Shown: positions 10,762-20,723 of the stretch, piece by piece
How positions within the stretch are numbered: position 1 is the first letter of the stretch
How the letters are laid out: each line of letters starts with the position of its first letter
Assembly: GCA_033439795.1 (NCBI GenBank)
Contig: JAUTDP010000007.1
Span: forward strand, 1,674,001-1,738,000
Direction: 5' to 3'
DNA from: Sordaria brevicollis
Lineage: Eukaryota; Ascomycota; Sordariomycetes; Sordariales; Sordariaceae
Length of the DNA stretch: 64,000 nucleotides
The notes under the pieces: generated by a model
The model's input: the letters and a program-made list of their open reading frames with translations, nothing else
Told to the model about the DNA's origin: nothing
Database searches by the model: none
Made by a program: the position numbers and the translations under genes

Positions 10762-13269
10762 ATGGATTCAAAGATCAGTGGATGTGCTCAAGTTGAGTGC
10801 GCTGGCACCAAAAGTAAAGACGCGGAAATGACACCAAACAGTCGCTCAAAAAGAAAAGGTGTTCATGAGGGATGGGAGAAGCGATTTGGAAAGGTTCAGA
10901 TGTGCGATATCTGTAATCGCAGGGCACCAAATTTCCTTCTGCGCTGCCTAGTCTGCCCCTTTTATGTCTGCAAAGCTTGTGTTTTTGACAACATGCTGGA
11001 GGGAGACGGCAGGCACTTTGTTGACATTCACCAAACCGACTGGAGTACTGTCGACAAGAACCCAAAACCGAAGCGCACGACCAAGAGACCACGTGCTCCT
11101 GCCCGCTCCCGCTCCCGCTCCCAATCCTCCAACCCAGTCGCGGCCTCGTCTTCAGTCTCAGTCCCCGCCTCACCTTCTCTTCAACAACAACTGCGACTGC
11201 CCTCTTTGCGCGACCTTTTTCCTCCCAATTTTCTCCAACCCCAACCCTACCCTCAACCTCGACCGATCGTCACAATGCCACGCCGTCTGGAGGAAGACGA
11301 TGAAGACGATGACTACATGCCGGACGACGAGTACAAACCTCAATCAAAAAGGCACAAGTCGCTATCTCGGGGGGTCAGCCGAGAGCCACCAGCTTCCGAC
11401 GACCTCGATGCTGAGTTACAGGGTGATATCGAACTCGACGCACCTTTCACGGCCGCTAGTTATCGTCCCAACCCGCGCAGATCCGCCACAGTTGCCTACG
11501 ATCGCATTAGCCGGACCAGTCGCACCTCACGACAACCTCACCGCGCCGAGGAGCAAGGAGAAGAGGAGCGTCCTCATGCCCAGCAGACTCGAGCCAGGCG
11601 CAAGTTGCAACAAAGCCACTCCATTGACGAACAAACAAACCCTCAAAATCGCGTCACGAATGAAGCCAACCGTACTTCAAGAGATGTTCACCTCACCTCA
11701 CCGGAGCAGCAAGATCCCCGCCGTGCCCCAAACAGCCGACTCTCCAGCAACGCTCCTGTCAGACCTTCCCCTCTAAGCAACATGTCTCGACTCAGGGACG
11801 TTCGACTTCCGCCGACTGAGCTGACCGCCGCGTCTGGCCGACCTATTCGCGGCGCATTCGCGAGGGCCCTCGATCACCCAGGTAATGAAGAAGATGTCAT
11901 GTCTGACTTTCGACCCGTAAGACCGCCTATTACCCCAGCGGAACAGCGCAAGCAGAACTTGATTATGGTTCTCTACCGAAGCATCTTCGACTCCAAACTG
12001 AAGGAGTTCCCATGTCTCATGACATTCCACCCCATTCCCAATACCTGGGAAGGACCCCCCGCGCCGCACCCCAGTCCCGCTCCTCCGAACCCAAACTCAG
12101 ACTCGCTCAACCTCAACATCCCGCAACGTCCCGAATTCGACGCCTTCCATGAACGCAGTCTTCATTCCACCCTCACCATGCAAACTCCTTACGGCGGACC
12201 GTCCCTTCCTGTCCCGCCACTCCGCTACGAGAGCTATTCGTTCCAGAACTACCCATCCACACTCAGAGCCAACGGAGAGTTTTCTGTTGCATCTGACGTC
12301 TTCGGCCAAGCCGTGCCCTCGCTGCGCACGACGCCCAAGTACCACCCTTCCAACGAGATGACGCCCGAGCAACTCCAGCGCTACCACAACGATCGGCGTC
12401 TCTTCGTTAAGATGAAGTCCGCCTGGGTTGACAACGACAAAGTTTTGCGCCTGCGGGAGAAAGTCGGGGACGAGAGCGCGTTGCAGACGCTTTGGGAGGT
12501 GGCTCAGGTGTTCAAGATGAGAAATCCTGTGAATCCGGACAGCCAGAGTATCAAGTGGTTTGTGGATACGAGGGATGATATTATCAGGCCTAGGTCCCCT
12601 CAGCGGAGTCAGAGCGCGACTGTTGTCCCTGATGATAATGACGAGGAGAGCGACGGAAACGAGAGTAACCTCGACGACTTGTTTCAAGCGGCGTACGACG
12701 CGATGGAAGCAGCTAACGAGCCGGAGCCGATGGACATTGATGAGCCTGAGCCCGAGGTCGAGCACGAGCACGAGCGGGAGCCGGAGAGAGAGGGTACTCC
12801 AATGCAGGCTGGGAACGCCAATGACGATGTATATGCTGAAGTTGACGAACTGGCGCCTGCAGCAAGGATGCTATACCACTTGGAGCGACAACAACAGTTG
12901 GAGCAACAGGTGCAGCAACTTCAGCAGGAACTCCAGCTGGAACGCCATCGCCACCATCTCCATCATCAACGTCATCGGCAGCAACGCGGCCACCACCACC
13001 ACCATCATCACCACCATCACCCTCACCACCATCCACATTTACAGCAGCAACAGTGGCGGCATCAACAGGAGCAGCAGGGGCAGCAGCAGCAAACACACCA
13101 AGCTTCGGTGAGCCCTAATACCCATCATGCCCAAAACTACAACGCCCACATTAACACCCCAAAGTCGCAGACCGAGGTTGGTGAAGATGACCAAGAAAGA
13201 CAGGCGCAAAGGGCCCAAAGCACCGGAAGTGTTGGAAGAAGGGTCGGTATCAACGACCTCCTCAACTAA
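10762..13269 (+). CDS. large disordered protein with N-terminal Cys/His zinc-binding-like cluster
   Basis: The first ATG of the frame is at 10762 in a good context (CAGCACCATGG); the frame is open to 10711 but only from a GTG. The product is 835 residues with no intron. Near residues 50-95 is a cluster spaced like a ZZ- or PHD-type finger: CDIC, then RCLVC, then VCKAC, followed by a His pair (RHFVDIH). The rest is mostly disordered: Ser/Arg and Pro/Gln tracts, acidic stretches (EEDDEDDDYMPDDE), and a more ordered conserved-looking block at about 365-445 (PITPAEQRKQNLIMVLYRSI). The C-terminal part holds a Gln-rich coiled-coil-like segment (LERQQQLEQQVQQLQQELQL) and then a run of 10 His with Gln tracts. 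I recognise no named protein; zinc binding is inferred from Cys spacing. A nuclear role is plausible. Confidence 0.75.
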   Translation: MDSKISGCAQVECAGTKSKDAEMTPNSRSKRKGVHEGWEKRFGKVQMCDICNRRAPNFLLRCLVCPFYVCKACVFDNMLEGDGRHFVDIHQTDWSTVDKNPKPKRTTKRPRAPARSRSRSQSSNPVAASSSVSVPASPSLQQQLRLPSLRDLFPPNFLQPQPYPQPRPIVTMPRRLEEDDEDDDYMPDDEYKPQSKRHKSLSRGVSREPPASDDLDAELQGDIELDAPFTAASYRPNPRRSATVAYDRISRTSRTSRQPHRAEEQGEEERPHAQQTRARRKLQQSHSIDEQTNPQNRVTNEANRTSRDVHLTSPEQQDPRRAPNSRLSSNAPVRPSPLSNMSRLRDVRLPPTELTAASGRPIRGAFARALDHPGNEEDVMSDFRPVRPPITPAEQRKQNLIMVLYRSIFDSKLKEFPCLMTFHPIPNTWEGPPAPHPSPAPPNPNSDSLNLNIPQRPEFDAFHERSLHSTLTMQTPYGGPSLPVPPLRYESYSFQNYPSTLRANGEFSVASDVFGQAVPSLRTTPKYHPSNEMTPEQLQRYHNDRRLFVKMKSAWVDNDKVLRLREKVGDESALQTLWEVAQVFKMRNPVNPDSQSIKWFVDTRDDIIRPRSPQRSQSATVVPDDNDEESDGNESNLDDLFQAAYDAMEAANEPEPMDIDEPEPEVEHEHEREPEREGTPMQAGNANDDVYAEVDELAPAARMLYHLERQQQLEQQVQQLQQELQLERHRHHLHHQRHRQQRGHHHHHHHHHHPHHHPHLQQQQWRHQQEQQGQQQQTHQASVSPNTHHAQNYNAHINTPKSQTEVGEDDQERQAQRAQSTGSVGRRVGINDLLN
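12880..13100 (+). repeat. CAG/CAC trinucleotide tract encoding Gln and His runs
   Basis: Within the 3' part of the Cys/His-cluster gene, repeated CAG/CAA and CAC/CAT codons encode Gln-rich stretches and an uninterrupted run of 10 His near 12993-13022. Mixed synonymous codons suggest the tract is kept at protein level and is not purely slippage. Length variation between strains is likely. Confidence 0.8.
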
Positions 13270-13933
13270 CAGTTTGAAAGAGTTGCCACGGCAACCAAAG
13301 TGGAAGGTATGACAAAGTGGTCATACCATACCATAACAACACAATCATCTCCTTTGTCTTTATCGTTGCTGGCTTTTCCTCTCTTTTTCCTCTTTTCTTA
13401 ACTATTTAAAAGCAGCAGAAGTTTGTTGCTTTTTGAACGATACCCCCGTTTTGCTTCACCATTTTGGCTTTTTTTTTTTCCTTTCTTCTGTTTTTCTCGG
13501 GACCCATACCCAAGGCATACACCATGGAAGGATCGAAGGCCTAGCAAGGTCGACGTTGGGGATCAAGAGAGGGAAGAAGAGGCGTAGCGTCGGGGAATGG
13601 AAGGGTAGCGATGGGATAGGAAGGGATTAAAGGAGTTACATAAGAAAACCATATCTGTTTATACCCCTTTGGTTGCTGTCTGCGTGTTTCTTGCGGTGTT
13701 GTAGTGCCTTGTGGGACTATGTACTGTGACTTGTATAAGTATACGTCTAGTAAACTGCCGTAAAGGTCGATATAACAAGCGTTTTAAGGCCTACGCAAGC
13801 AACACATGGACCCAGTCCATCAAACAAGTGCTTGATTTAAACAAAAACGCCCTCCTCTATCTTGGTTTGTCATACTGTTACATTTTGTCTAACATAGTCT
13901 ATACAAAAAAGCCGAGTGACTGACTATTTACTT
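13270..13933. other. convergent 3' intergenic region
   Basis: This lies between the stop codons of the Cys/His-cluster gene and cyt-4, which converge. T-rich and CT-rich stretches near 13370-13500 and about 13880 fit 3' untranslated sequence. No separate gene is supported. Confidence 0.6.
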
Positions 13934-16900
13934 TCACTTCATCTCCGGCTCCAACACCTCCTCATGCGCAGTAGCATCAATATACTCCCCACCCTCTTCC
14001 TCTAGCTCGTGCTCCATCTCCTCCTCAGCAAACAACCTCATCCTCTCAGGCCCGCGCTTCACAAACTCCACCGGCTTCACCAGAATCTTCCTCATATGCA
14101 CATTCACATCCACCAACTCGACCGTCATCACGTCTCCAATCCGCACATTGCCAATCAAGCTGAAGCCCGACAGGTTCTCCAGGTCGATCTCGGCAGACAG
14201 GTCAAAGTAGCTGATGCGACCCTGCACGCTGGTGTTCAGCACGTTGGCGACCGTGTACGTGAACTTGTCGGGTACCTGTCCCTGCGCGCCCTCGCCGAAC
14301 TTCCACGCCCGCACGAGCGCTTGCAGGATCAGCTCGGTCTGGCCGTCCAGGTTGGCCAGCGTCTTGGCGTGGCGCTCGCGCACCCGCAGGTGCGGGAACA
14401 CCTTCTCTTCGAGCTGGGAGGCGGTGAAGGGGAGGCCTAGCTGAGTGGCTTGCTTGTCGTCCATGGGCGGTTTGATGTTGTATTTGTTGAACTTGCGGAT
14501 GACGAGCGATGTTTGGTTATTGCCACCGGAACCCGAGGTGCGACGCTTGTGCTCCTCGAGCAGGGCGGCTTGGATCTGCCAGTGCACGAGCAAGTCCGAG
14601 TAGCGGCGCAGAGGGGAGGTGGCTTTGGTGTAGATGTCGACGCCCAAGGTGTAGATGAGGGAGGGCATGGTGGCGATGTCGTGGCCGCCGAGCAGGTGGC
14701 GCAGCGTGCGCCGCTGCTCCATCGTGGGCCGCTTGCCAGCGATCAGCTGCGGGTATATGACGTCCTGAGTGAAAGCGCGGAGGGCCTCTTCGTTCTGGGC
14801 GGCGGCTATGTTGGTCCGGTAGGGGATCGGGATGCCGCGCTCGTAGCACCACAGGGCGGCGATCTGGTTGGCGGTTCCCATGAGGTCGTCCACGATGGGG
14901 TGTTGGCCGCCATGGTTGGAGTAGCTGACGCGGATCCAGGGGTCGTTGGTGCATGCGAGGAAGCCGCTGGGCGTGTGCTCGATCCGGGCATTTTCCAGCG
15001 AGAACGAGGCTTCAGGGCTGGAGAGGAAGACGGGCACGCTTCCATTCTGTACACGGAGCTTGTGGATGGCAGCGGCAAGCCTCGAGAGGATTTCGAGATC
15101 CTTGACGTTCTGCTCTGATAGCTCGTCTGGCTTGGTCATCTTCCTTGTCGGCTCCTCCTTTGCAGATGGAGGGGTGCCAACTTCTAGGACAAGAGAGGGG
15201 GCCTCGACCTTGGGAATGCCTGCATCCATGGGCCCAACCGCAGCCGCAACATCCTGTGGAGTGATATAGACGATATCTCCTAACCTTCCAGGAGTGACCT
15301 TGTGATCAAGAAGGGTTCCTTCCTCGTTCAATCTCGCACTGAAAGTCAGAGAAGGTCGGCCGGGAGCCAAGGAAAACTCGGCGACGACGGCTTCATCTGC
15401 AATCATCTTGTCCAAATGTCCTGGGAGGTAGCTGGTTTGGGTCATGAGAGCTGCTCGTTTAGCGAGCGGGCTGTCCGGTCTGATTCTCGACGTCGGGTCG
15501 GCAATGTGCACATGGATCCAGTACTCTCCCTCTTTGTCTGTCTTCTCGAGCGAGACGCCGTCATCAATCTCCTTGGCATCCGGCGAGTCGATGCAGTACA
15601 CGGTTGAGCCGGAGAAATCCTGGCGGAGGGGCGCCAGCACGTCCTCTGCAAGCTCAGCCGGCTTTTGCTCCTCCGGGCTCGGAAGCAAACCGCCGGCCCG
15701 GTTGATCTGGAGACCTGGAAGACGCAGGCGATGACGGGCGTGGATTTCCCAGGGCATGAGCCAGCCGATTTCTTGCAGGAAGGTCCAGCCCACTGTTGCG
15801 TCGAGCACATCGACATCCTCATATCTTCTGAGGGCACGCAAGAAGGCGGCACCGACCCATTGGTACTTTGAGGTTAGCGGAAAAACGTCCGAGGCTGCCC
15901 ACATGTGAATAACCCTGACGACGCTCAAAGCATCCTGAGACCAGGAGTAAGTTGAAGCCGGCAGAACCCTGGTGGTGGGACCGAGCATTCCGTGGCTCGA
16001 CCATTGACGCTGCTTCCGGTTGTGATCGATGGCCAAGCGAGCTTGCATCAAAACGGGTTCCAGCCTATCGTGATCCCTTCGTGACCTGCGATCCAGGAGG
16101 TCGGGGCTGTAGTGGTCGCGCACCATTCCCTCAACCCGGTGGAGGTTCTCAATGTCGGATTTGGCGATAACATGGAAGATGATGGAGCTTGGGCCGGTGG
16201 CGCCCTGGCCGAGTGAGCGGAAGTAAGCATCTTGGAGGGTGAGGCAGTAGTAGACGGCGTACAAGGCTGCCGCGGGGAAACCAGTGGATGGATGCTTGAG
16301 CTTGGGAGGGAGAAGGTACTCGGCAATCTCACCCAGCGTCATCAACTGCTCTTGCTCGGGGACATGCTTGTGAGGGTTGCTCAAACGCTCAAGGTTGTTC
16401 TGGTAATATTCTCGATAAGCGTTTTGGAATTCGAGCATCTTGGTGATCAGGCCGGCGCCATGCTCACGGGTCGGGCCGGCACGGATGCGGTCCAGCTCGA
16501 CCATGATGGCCATGTCACCGACGGTTGAAGGCAATGCATCGATGACTGGCTGCAGATCGGCAGGATTGGTGATGAACTTTTTGACGATGAAACCGGATTT
16601 AACATCGGTGCTGGCGAGCCACTTGCCGGTGACCGTGTAGAAGTGATCAATGCCGTTGAAGTTTCCCAAGCAGATGGCCAGAACACCAATCTTCCATTCG
16701 GCGGACATGAGCTCCAACAGATCGCCGGCTTGCACCCGAGGAGTGGCATGAGTCTCAATCAGATCACGATCATCGACCTGCACAGCGGCAGGGGAATTAT
16801 CCTGGTCGATATGCTCCATCTCGAGCATGTGCTCGGATCGCTTTGATGTGAATGCGTTAACCGGCCGGTCTGGAAGGGCGAAATCAGAGGGGATGGCGTT

Positions 16901-17332
16901 AAAGGGTTCTGGGTTCTCTAACTCCCATTGCCTCAACCGTTGTCGAATTGTAGGTGAGTCTCCAGGCTTGAGTGGCTGGCCTTCTTCAAGATGCCGCAAC
17001 TCAGGTCCCAACGGCAAGACGAAGTCATCAGCAATATCATCTGATATCTGTATTATCTTCCTGTCGAGAAGTGACGCAGAAGTGGACAGGCCTTGTCGCC
17101 TTTCATGGGAGAGGCGGAGGGTGTTGTGGTTGTTGGTGTTGTCCCATCTCCCGGTCGGCCGTACGGTTGGCGATGTTGACGATGATGCCAGCCACGATGC
17201 TGATGCTAATGCTAGTGACGACAGTGATGCAACCCGGGCTTTACGGGCATTCAGGGCAATATGCTGCCCAGCCTCTTTGCGGGAGAGACATTGCCAGCAG
17301 ACATACGGCTGACGGCCAGCTGAGCGCATCAT
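13934..17332 (-). CDS. cyt-4: CYT-4, mitochondrial RNase II-family (RNB) protein
   Basis: A single frame of 1132 residues starts at ATG 17332. The N-terminus is basic with few acids (MMRSAGRQPYVCWQCLSRKE), as in a mitochondrial import sequence; the CWQCLSR segment recalls fungal mitochondrial proteins. The RNB catalytic domain spans about residues 565-930. Its metal-binding signature CIDSPDAKEIDDGVS begins near residue 579 and keeps the Asp residues used in RNase II/R and Dis3. A C-terminal S1-like segment lies at about 1030-1095. In Neurospora, cyt-4 is known to be needed for mitochondrial RNA 5' and 3' processing, group I intron splicing and RNA turnover, and it is related to RNase II, Dis3/Ssd1 and yeast Dss1. 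I assign the name from overall recognition and length. It converges with the gene on its left and diverges from the GH17 gene on its right. Confidence 0.9.
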   Translation of the reverse strand: MMRSAGRQPYVCWQCLSRKEAGQHIALNARKARVASLSSLALASASWLASSSTSPTVRPTGRWDNTNNHNTLRLSHERRQGLSTSASLLDRKIIQISDDIADDFVLPLGPELRHLEEGQPLKPGDSPTIRQRLRQWELENPEPFNAIPSDFALPDRPVNAFTSKRSEHMLEMEHIDQDNSPAAVQVDDRDLIETHATPRVQAGDLLELMSAEWKIGVLAICLGNFNGIDHFYTVTGKWLASTDVKSGFIVKKFITNPADLQPVIDALPSTVGDMAIMVELDRIRAGPTREHGAGLITKMLEFQNAYREYYQNNLERLSNPHKHVPEQEQLMTLGEIAEYLLPPKLKHPSTGFPAAALYAVYYCLTLQDAYFRSLGQGATGPSSIIFHVIAKSDIENLHRVEGMVRDHYSPDLLDRRSRRDHDRLEPVLMQARLAIDHNRKQRQWSSHGMLGPTTRVLPASTYSWSQDALSVVRVIHMWAASDVFPLTSKYQWVGAAFLRALRRYEDVDVLDATVGWTFLQEIGWLMPWEIHARHRLRLPGLQINRAGGLLPSPEEQKPAELAEDVLAPLRQDFSGSTVYCIDSPDAKEIDDGVSLEKTDKEGEYWIHVHIADPTSRIRPDSPLAKRAALMTQTSYLPGHLDKMIADEAVVAEFSLAPGRPSLTFSARLNEEGTLLDHKVTPGRLGDIVYITPQDVAAAVGPMDAGIPKVEAPSLVLEVGTPPSAKEEPTRKMTKPDELSEQNVKDLEILSRLAAAIHKLRVQNGSVPVFLSSPEASFSLENARIEHTPSGFLACTNDPWIRVSYSNHGGQHPIVDDLMGTANQIAALWCYERGIPIPYRTNIAAAQNEEALRAFTQDVIYPQLIAGKRPTMEQRRTLRHLLGGHDIATMPSLIYTLGVDIYTKATSPLRRYSDLLVHWQIQAALLEEHKRRTSGSGGNNQTSLVIRKFNKYNIKPPMDDKQATQLGLPFTASQLEEKVFPHLRVRERHAKTLANLDGQTELILQALVRAWKFGEGAQGQVPDKFTYTVANVLNTSVQGRISYFDLSAEIDLENLSGFSLIGNVRIGDVMTVELVDVNVHMRKILVKPVEFVKRGPERMRLFAEEEMEHELEEEGGEYIDATAHEEVLEPEMK

Positions 17333-20300
17333 ACTTGCAGCTCAGTTTCTTTTTCGGTCGACGAGATGAGACTGCGGATATGATATCGAACCGTTGGACC
17401 TGGTCGTCAACGTTTTGGTTTCGAAATTTCTTACACGCGGCTGTGGCGCTTGAGGTTCCCGCGCCAATGGCCCTGCACTGTGGCGGCCCTGACTGCTGGT
17501 TGCACGCGAACTCGGATGACTTTTTCTTGACCCATTTTAAAAGATAGTGGCATACCCAACCCTAACCCTGCATAATCTGGAGGCAATCATTTCAATGCTC
17601 TGATGTCGAACAGTGGCAGCCAGCTTTGTCTGAGACAGTGGCATGCGACCCCAGCGAAGCTTCAAGGTCAGCACCACCACATACCGAGCCTTGTGTTCAT
17701 ATCAAACAACATGGATGGAAACCGAAATAGAACTGGCTCATTATATGAACCCCCTTGATTTTGGGGAGGCATCCTTTTACCCCGACTTTTCTAGAGAGGT
17801 CTCGACTCTCTTGGTAGCACTTGGCTTTGATAGCCGACAATCCATCTCCAGACTCCCGTCCCTCCTCCATTGCTTCGATGGGGGTTCAGCCTAGGCTCTG
17901 GAGAGACTCTGGAGAGAGCTCTGGAAAATGGAGATGCCCAGAATATCGGAGTTGGATGGCGAGATGAGAGACACCGGGGAAAGTCCAGGGGGATATCCAG
18001 GCCAAGATATGAAGATCAGGGCCCAGACGCTACTCGTCGAGTTTTTTGGGACAACAATTCGTCCAACTTCCACTTTGCTTGCTGTGTTGCCGATGCTGCG
18101 AACTTGTTCCCCAGTCCAACTCCCTTCTTCAACAACTTCCCCCGACGGGAGTGTGAGCAATCACAGCAGATGGCCAATGGCATCAACCCCAGCATGCCCC
18201 CCAGTGGAGTGGCCCAGCTCTTATGCAGGTACGAAATCCACCCGCTGTTTTGGAGAGCTCTTGAGATCCGCCGAAAGGATCCGCATTGGCCAGGAATCAG
18301 ACCTGCCGGACCCTTCACCCTGCCCTGCCGGCCTCTGCTCCTTTCCACCTCTCTTGCCTGATATCTTTTACTATCTTTTTTCGCTTTGGCTCCCTGTCTT
18401 ACCTGGCTTCACAAGGCTTCCATGTCGCAAACCATCGAGATGGAAACACCTTGATGGTCCTCGGTTGAAGAGCGCACATACCTACTCAGTTGTGCACTGT
18501 ACCATAGTCAACATCAGCAAATACTAGCTTGTCCGCCACAGGATCGGCGGTATAATTTGCCCATGTATGTGAGATGTCAAGCAAAAGGCTGTTTGGGAAC
18601 ATCCTCCGCCTTGGTGTTGCTGCCACTTTGCGAGACAGAAGACGATTTCTTTATAGACGCCACCATGAGCCTCTTTGGTTTCCAAAATGCCCATGTTGAC
18701 AACCTCAATGTTCATGTCCTCTGTTTTTGCTTCTTCTAGATCCCAATGCAAGCCAAGATCGGGAACGAGTGTGGTAAATGTGGCTGTTTCAACTGGCCAC
18801 GACGGGCAACTCTGCTAATATCGCTTATTTAATTTCCCAAGGCGCGTCTCTTTGGTTCACTCGTCCGACAACCATCAGCAAATCCCTTGATCCCCTATTC
18901 CGACTTGCCACTGTTGGCAGCCATCACCGTCCAAAATAAGGGTGCCTTTTGCCGTTTCTGATTGGCCCTCCTGTCACAATGTCACTGCAAAATGACAGCG
19001 TAGTGTACCTTCCCGCTGGGCGTGCTGGGCGTGTGTCTGTGTGTACGGCGTACCTGCTTATTCTGTGCCTCTGGGCTGCACTTGCACCTACAGTGTTGCA
19101 GCGTTCCTGGCTCCCTTAAGCTGCTTTCCTCTTTTCCCGTCGTCATTGCACTGCAACCATGACCTCCTTTTTCCAATTACCCCGTCTCCCTCTTTCTTCG
19201 ACAAAAAAAAGTCCCCTCGCTAGAGCCTCGCCAATTTTACAAAAAAACCACCACCACACACCTCAAGACCGTCGCGGCCAATCCACCCGCTTATTTCGCA
19301 GCATGCCGGGCTCATATTGGGCCTGTCTCGCAAAGTGGAAGTGCTTCGACGCCCCTCCATCTCCGTTATCCGCGATCATCGTCAAATCAATGAAGCCAAA
19401 ATTGGTGCAAGATAATGGCGTTCGTGATTGCACGCACCCGGTTTTCTCGCCCACAGGTACGAGGCACACAGGAAAACAACAAGGTACATGTCGTGTTTGC
19501 TTGCCCATGATGCTGCATAGGGTTCGGGTCTACACAGCATCGTTCGTATACCTCCAGGTAGTGGTACTATGATATTGTATTGCTGTTACGTGAACAGAGT
19601 AATGGATGTGATTGGTTTAATATGGAATTGGCTTTTGGTTCGTCCGAATATCCTTTCCCGTCTCGAACCTCACCTGGTCGTAACTCATCACGGCCTTATC
19701 GTGAACAGACCATCCAGCCATCCAGCACTACAATACCTACAACAACCATCCAGTCCGAGATATTGCATGTTCACATCACAAATGAGGCATGGTCCCCCTT
19801 TCATGCACAGAAGCTCAAGATGGAAGCAATCGTGAGGGATGAGGAAAGAGAAAAAGACGGTGTCAGGGACTGGGTGTCGCCGGTCTGACGGGCCAAGCTC
19901 TCGCTCTCTAATGAAGGTCCACAATCAAGGGTGAGAGTCGCATCCACCACTCACCAAGCGCGGGCTCACCGTCCACTCGCCGGACAGGCTGAGGACAGGG
20001 ATGATCGGGGGACCTGAGAAGGGCAAGGTCTTTTCCGACATGGCCAGGGCCCGGAGAGAAAACCAGAGAGTGAAGGAAATGGGGGAGGAGACGATACGGG
20101 GGAGGATGAGGAGAATGGATCGAAGCTTTACGGATGGCCGAGTGGCCGTCCAACAGTGCCGGTGCTCTGTTATCCATCGAGTCCCGTCGTCGCAGGGGAA
20201 TCGAAAGAGACTGGACGAACATCCGCTTGTGTGCAAGTTCAGTTGTGGGCCGCACCATTCAGGAACCACTGCACACCAGGAACCAAACTTCTCTCAGGAT

Positions 20301-20723
20301 AGAGCGCTCAGGGGTCCCATGGCAACCGTGACGGACGAACGAATGGCGCCAAGTTAGAACCTAACCAACCTGGAAGTAAAAGTGGCTGCCACTGACTGCC
20401 ACCCTCCCCGGCCCTGCAATTGCAAATGGGTACTAATATTACTGCCGTCTCACCCGCCCGCCTCGATCTTTTCTTTTGCTTCCCCTTTCCCTTCCTTCAC
20501 CTGCCCATCGTGCGTGTTGATATTCAACATCGATAGCCTCTTTTGCGCTTTCGATCTTACACTCTTTTTTTCTTCACCACACCACCGCTTCACTCTTTTA
20601 GCGGGCATTCGTTAATCACAACGCCAATCGCACGAAACTTACGCTTCTGCGAAATTATACCTAATCACCACCGACAAAAAAACCACACAAGGAGCTTTCA
20701 GCAAGAGAAATCCAAGGGTCAAA
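17333..20723. other. divergent intergenic region cyt-4 / GH17
   Basis: This 3.4 kb holds the divergent promoters of cyt-4 and the GH17 gene. Open frames up to 199 codons occur (for example 17928-18527) but have no recognisable domain or protein-like composition. A two-unit telomere-like sequence lies near 17555. The last 300 bases before the GH17 gene are CT-rich and look like its 5' leader. Confidence 0.6.
17555..17566. promoter_or_regulatory. telo-box-like sequence upstream of cyt-4
   Basis: AACCCTAACCCT, two exact telomere-type units, lies about 225 bases upstream of the cyt-4 start codon. In fungi such telo-boxes are bound by Myb-type telobox factors upstream of ribosomal and translation genes; any role here is inferred from position only. 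Confidence 0.35.

Noticed and set aside
17928..18527. 199-codon plus frame between cyt-4 and GH17
   Set aside because: Composition is not protein-like, no domain is seen, and it overlaps frames on the other strand of similar quality.
20130..20215. tRNA-like string GATGGCCGAGTGGCCGTC resembling a Ser/Leu tRNA D-arm
   Set aside because: No matching acceptor stem, anticodon arm or GTTCGAATCC-type T-arm follows.
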